From Bryobacterales bacterium (GTDB lineage Bacteria; Acidobacteriota; Terriglobia; Bryobacterales; Bryobacteraceae): a stretch of 13,564 nt of DNA. Within the stretch, counting starts at the first letter, position 1. Every line of letters starts with the position of its first letter. Of this stretch, positions 13,490-13,564 are shown one piece after another. Position numbers and translations under genes: made by a program. The stretch is from positions 1 to 13,564 of the forward strand of contig JALOKO010000042.1 in the NCBI GenBank assembly GCA_025456495.1. Direction: 5' to 3'. The notes under the pieces are model-generated. The model was not told the DNA's origin. It searched no databases and saw nothing but the letters and a program-made list of their open reading frames with translations.

Positions 13490-13564
13490 GGGCGGGCTGG
13501 CGGGCACAACGGGCGGGCTGGCGGGCACAACGGGCGGGCTGGCGGGCACAACGGGCGGGCTGGC
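13490..13564. repeat. 21-bp minisatellite, at least 3.6 copies, cut by window edge
   Basis: A 21-bp unit made of GGGCGGGCTGGC plus GGGCACAAC repeats perfectly at 13490-13510, 13511-13531 and 13532-13552. A fourth copy starts at 13553 and is cut after 12 bases. The unit length is a multiple of three. The minus strand reads as repeated Pro-Ala-Ser-Pro-Pro-Val-Val and one plus frame as Gly-Gly-Leu-Ala-Gly-Thr-Thr. It begins about 105 bases upstream of the transporter start codon, so it may be a variable-number spacer or part of a neighbouring repeat protein outside the window. Confidence 0.95.

Noticed and set aside
13490..13564. CRISPR array
   Set aside because: The repeats are directly adjacent with no unique spacers.

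Overview
The window looks like a chromosomal segment of a GC-rich bacterium, most plausibly an Acidobacteriota member (Solibacter/Bryobacter-like). That placement is an inference from gene style: MutS2 has an 'LNIIG' Smr motif, a DUF2490 barrel protein is present, a SurA-like protein has lost its histidines, and YhaM is followed by a BlaI-type regulator. No rRNA, tRNA, CRISPR array or complete insertion sequence is visible.

Left part (1-3918), all genes on the minus strand. Positions 1-1725 hold the N-terminal 575 residues of a YprA/MrfA-like DEAD/DEAH helicase that runs off the left edge. Upstream of it (1726-2149) is a scar-like stretch: a perfect 15-bp tandem duplication, a terminator-like hairpin, two 17-bp near-identical direct repeats that resemble transposon ends, and a 32-codon relic matching the N-terminus of DUF4365 proteins. 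The relic stops exactly where the repeat begins. Next comes the most interesting unit: a two-gene cassette of an ABC/OLD-like AAA ATPase and a small TOPRIM-like (RloB/DUF4276-like) protein, coupled by an ATGA overlap. It looks less GC-rich than its surroundings and has the form of an ATPase-plus-nuclease anti-phage module.

Middle part (4082-8947), a minus-strand housekeeping run. In transcription order it encodes a DUF2490 outer-membrane-type barrel, a secreted SMP-30/gluconolactonase-like propeller with changed metal-site residues, a Nudix hydrolase, and MutS2, which overlaps the Nudix gene by 4 bp. A 317-bp spacer (8948-9264) separates this run from divergent plus-strand genes and is rich in potential hairpins.

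Right part (9265-13564). On the plus strand are a SurA-like parvulin-domain chaperone, a YhaM-family OB/HD 3'-5' exoribonuclease, and a BlaI/MecI-type repressor three bases after YhaM with no BlaR1 partner in view. A convergent MOT1-type molybdate/sulfate transporter follows on the minus strand. The 34-bp gap between the two convergent stop codons is almost entirely a perfect 15-bp tandem duplication. The window ends inside a 21-bp minisatellite of at least 3.6 copies.
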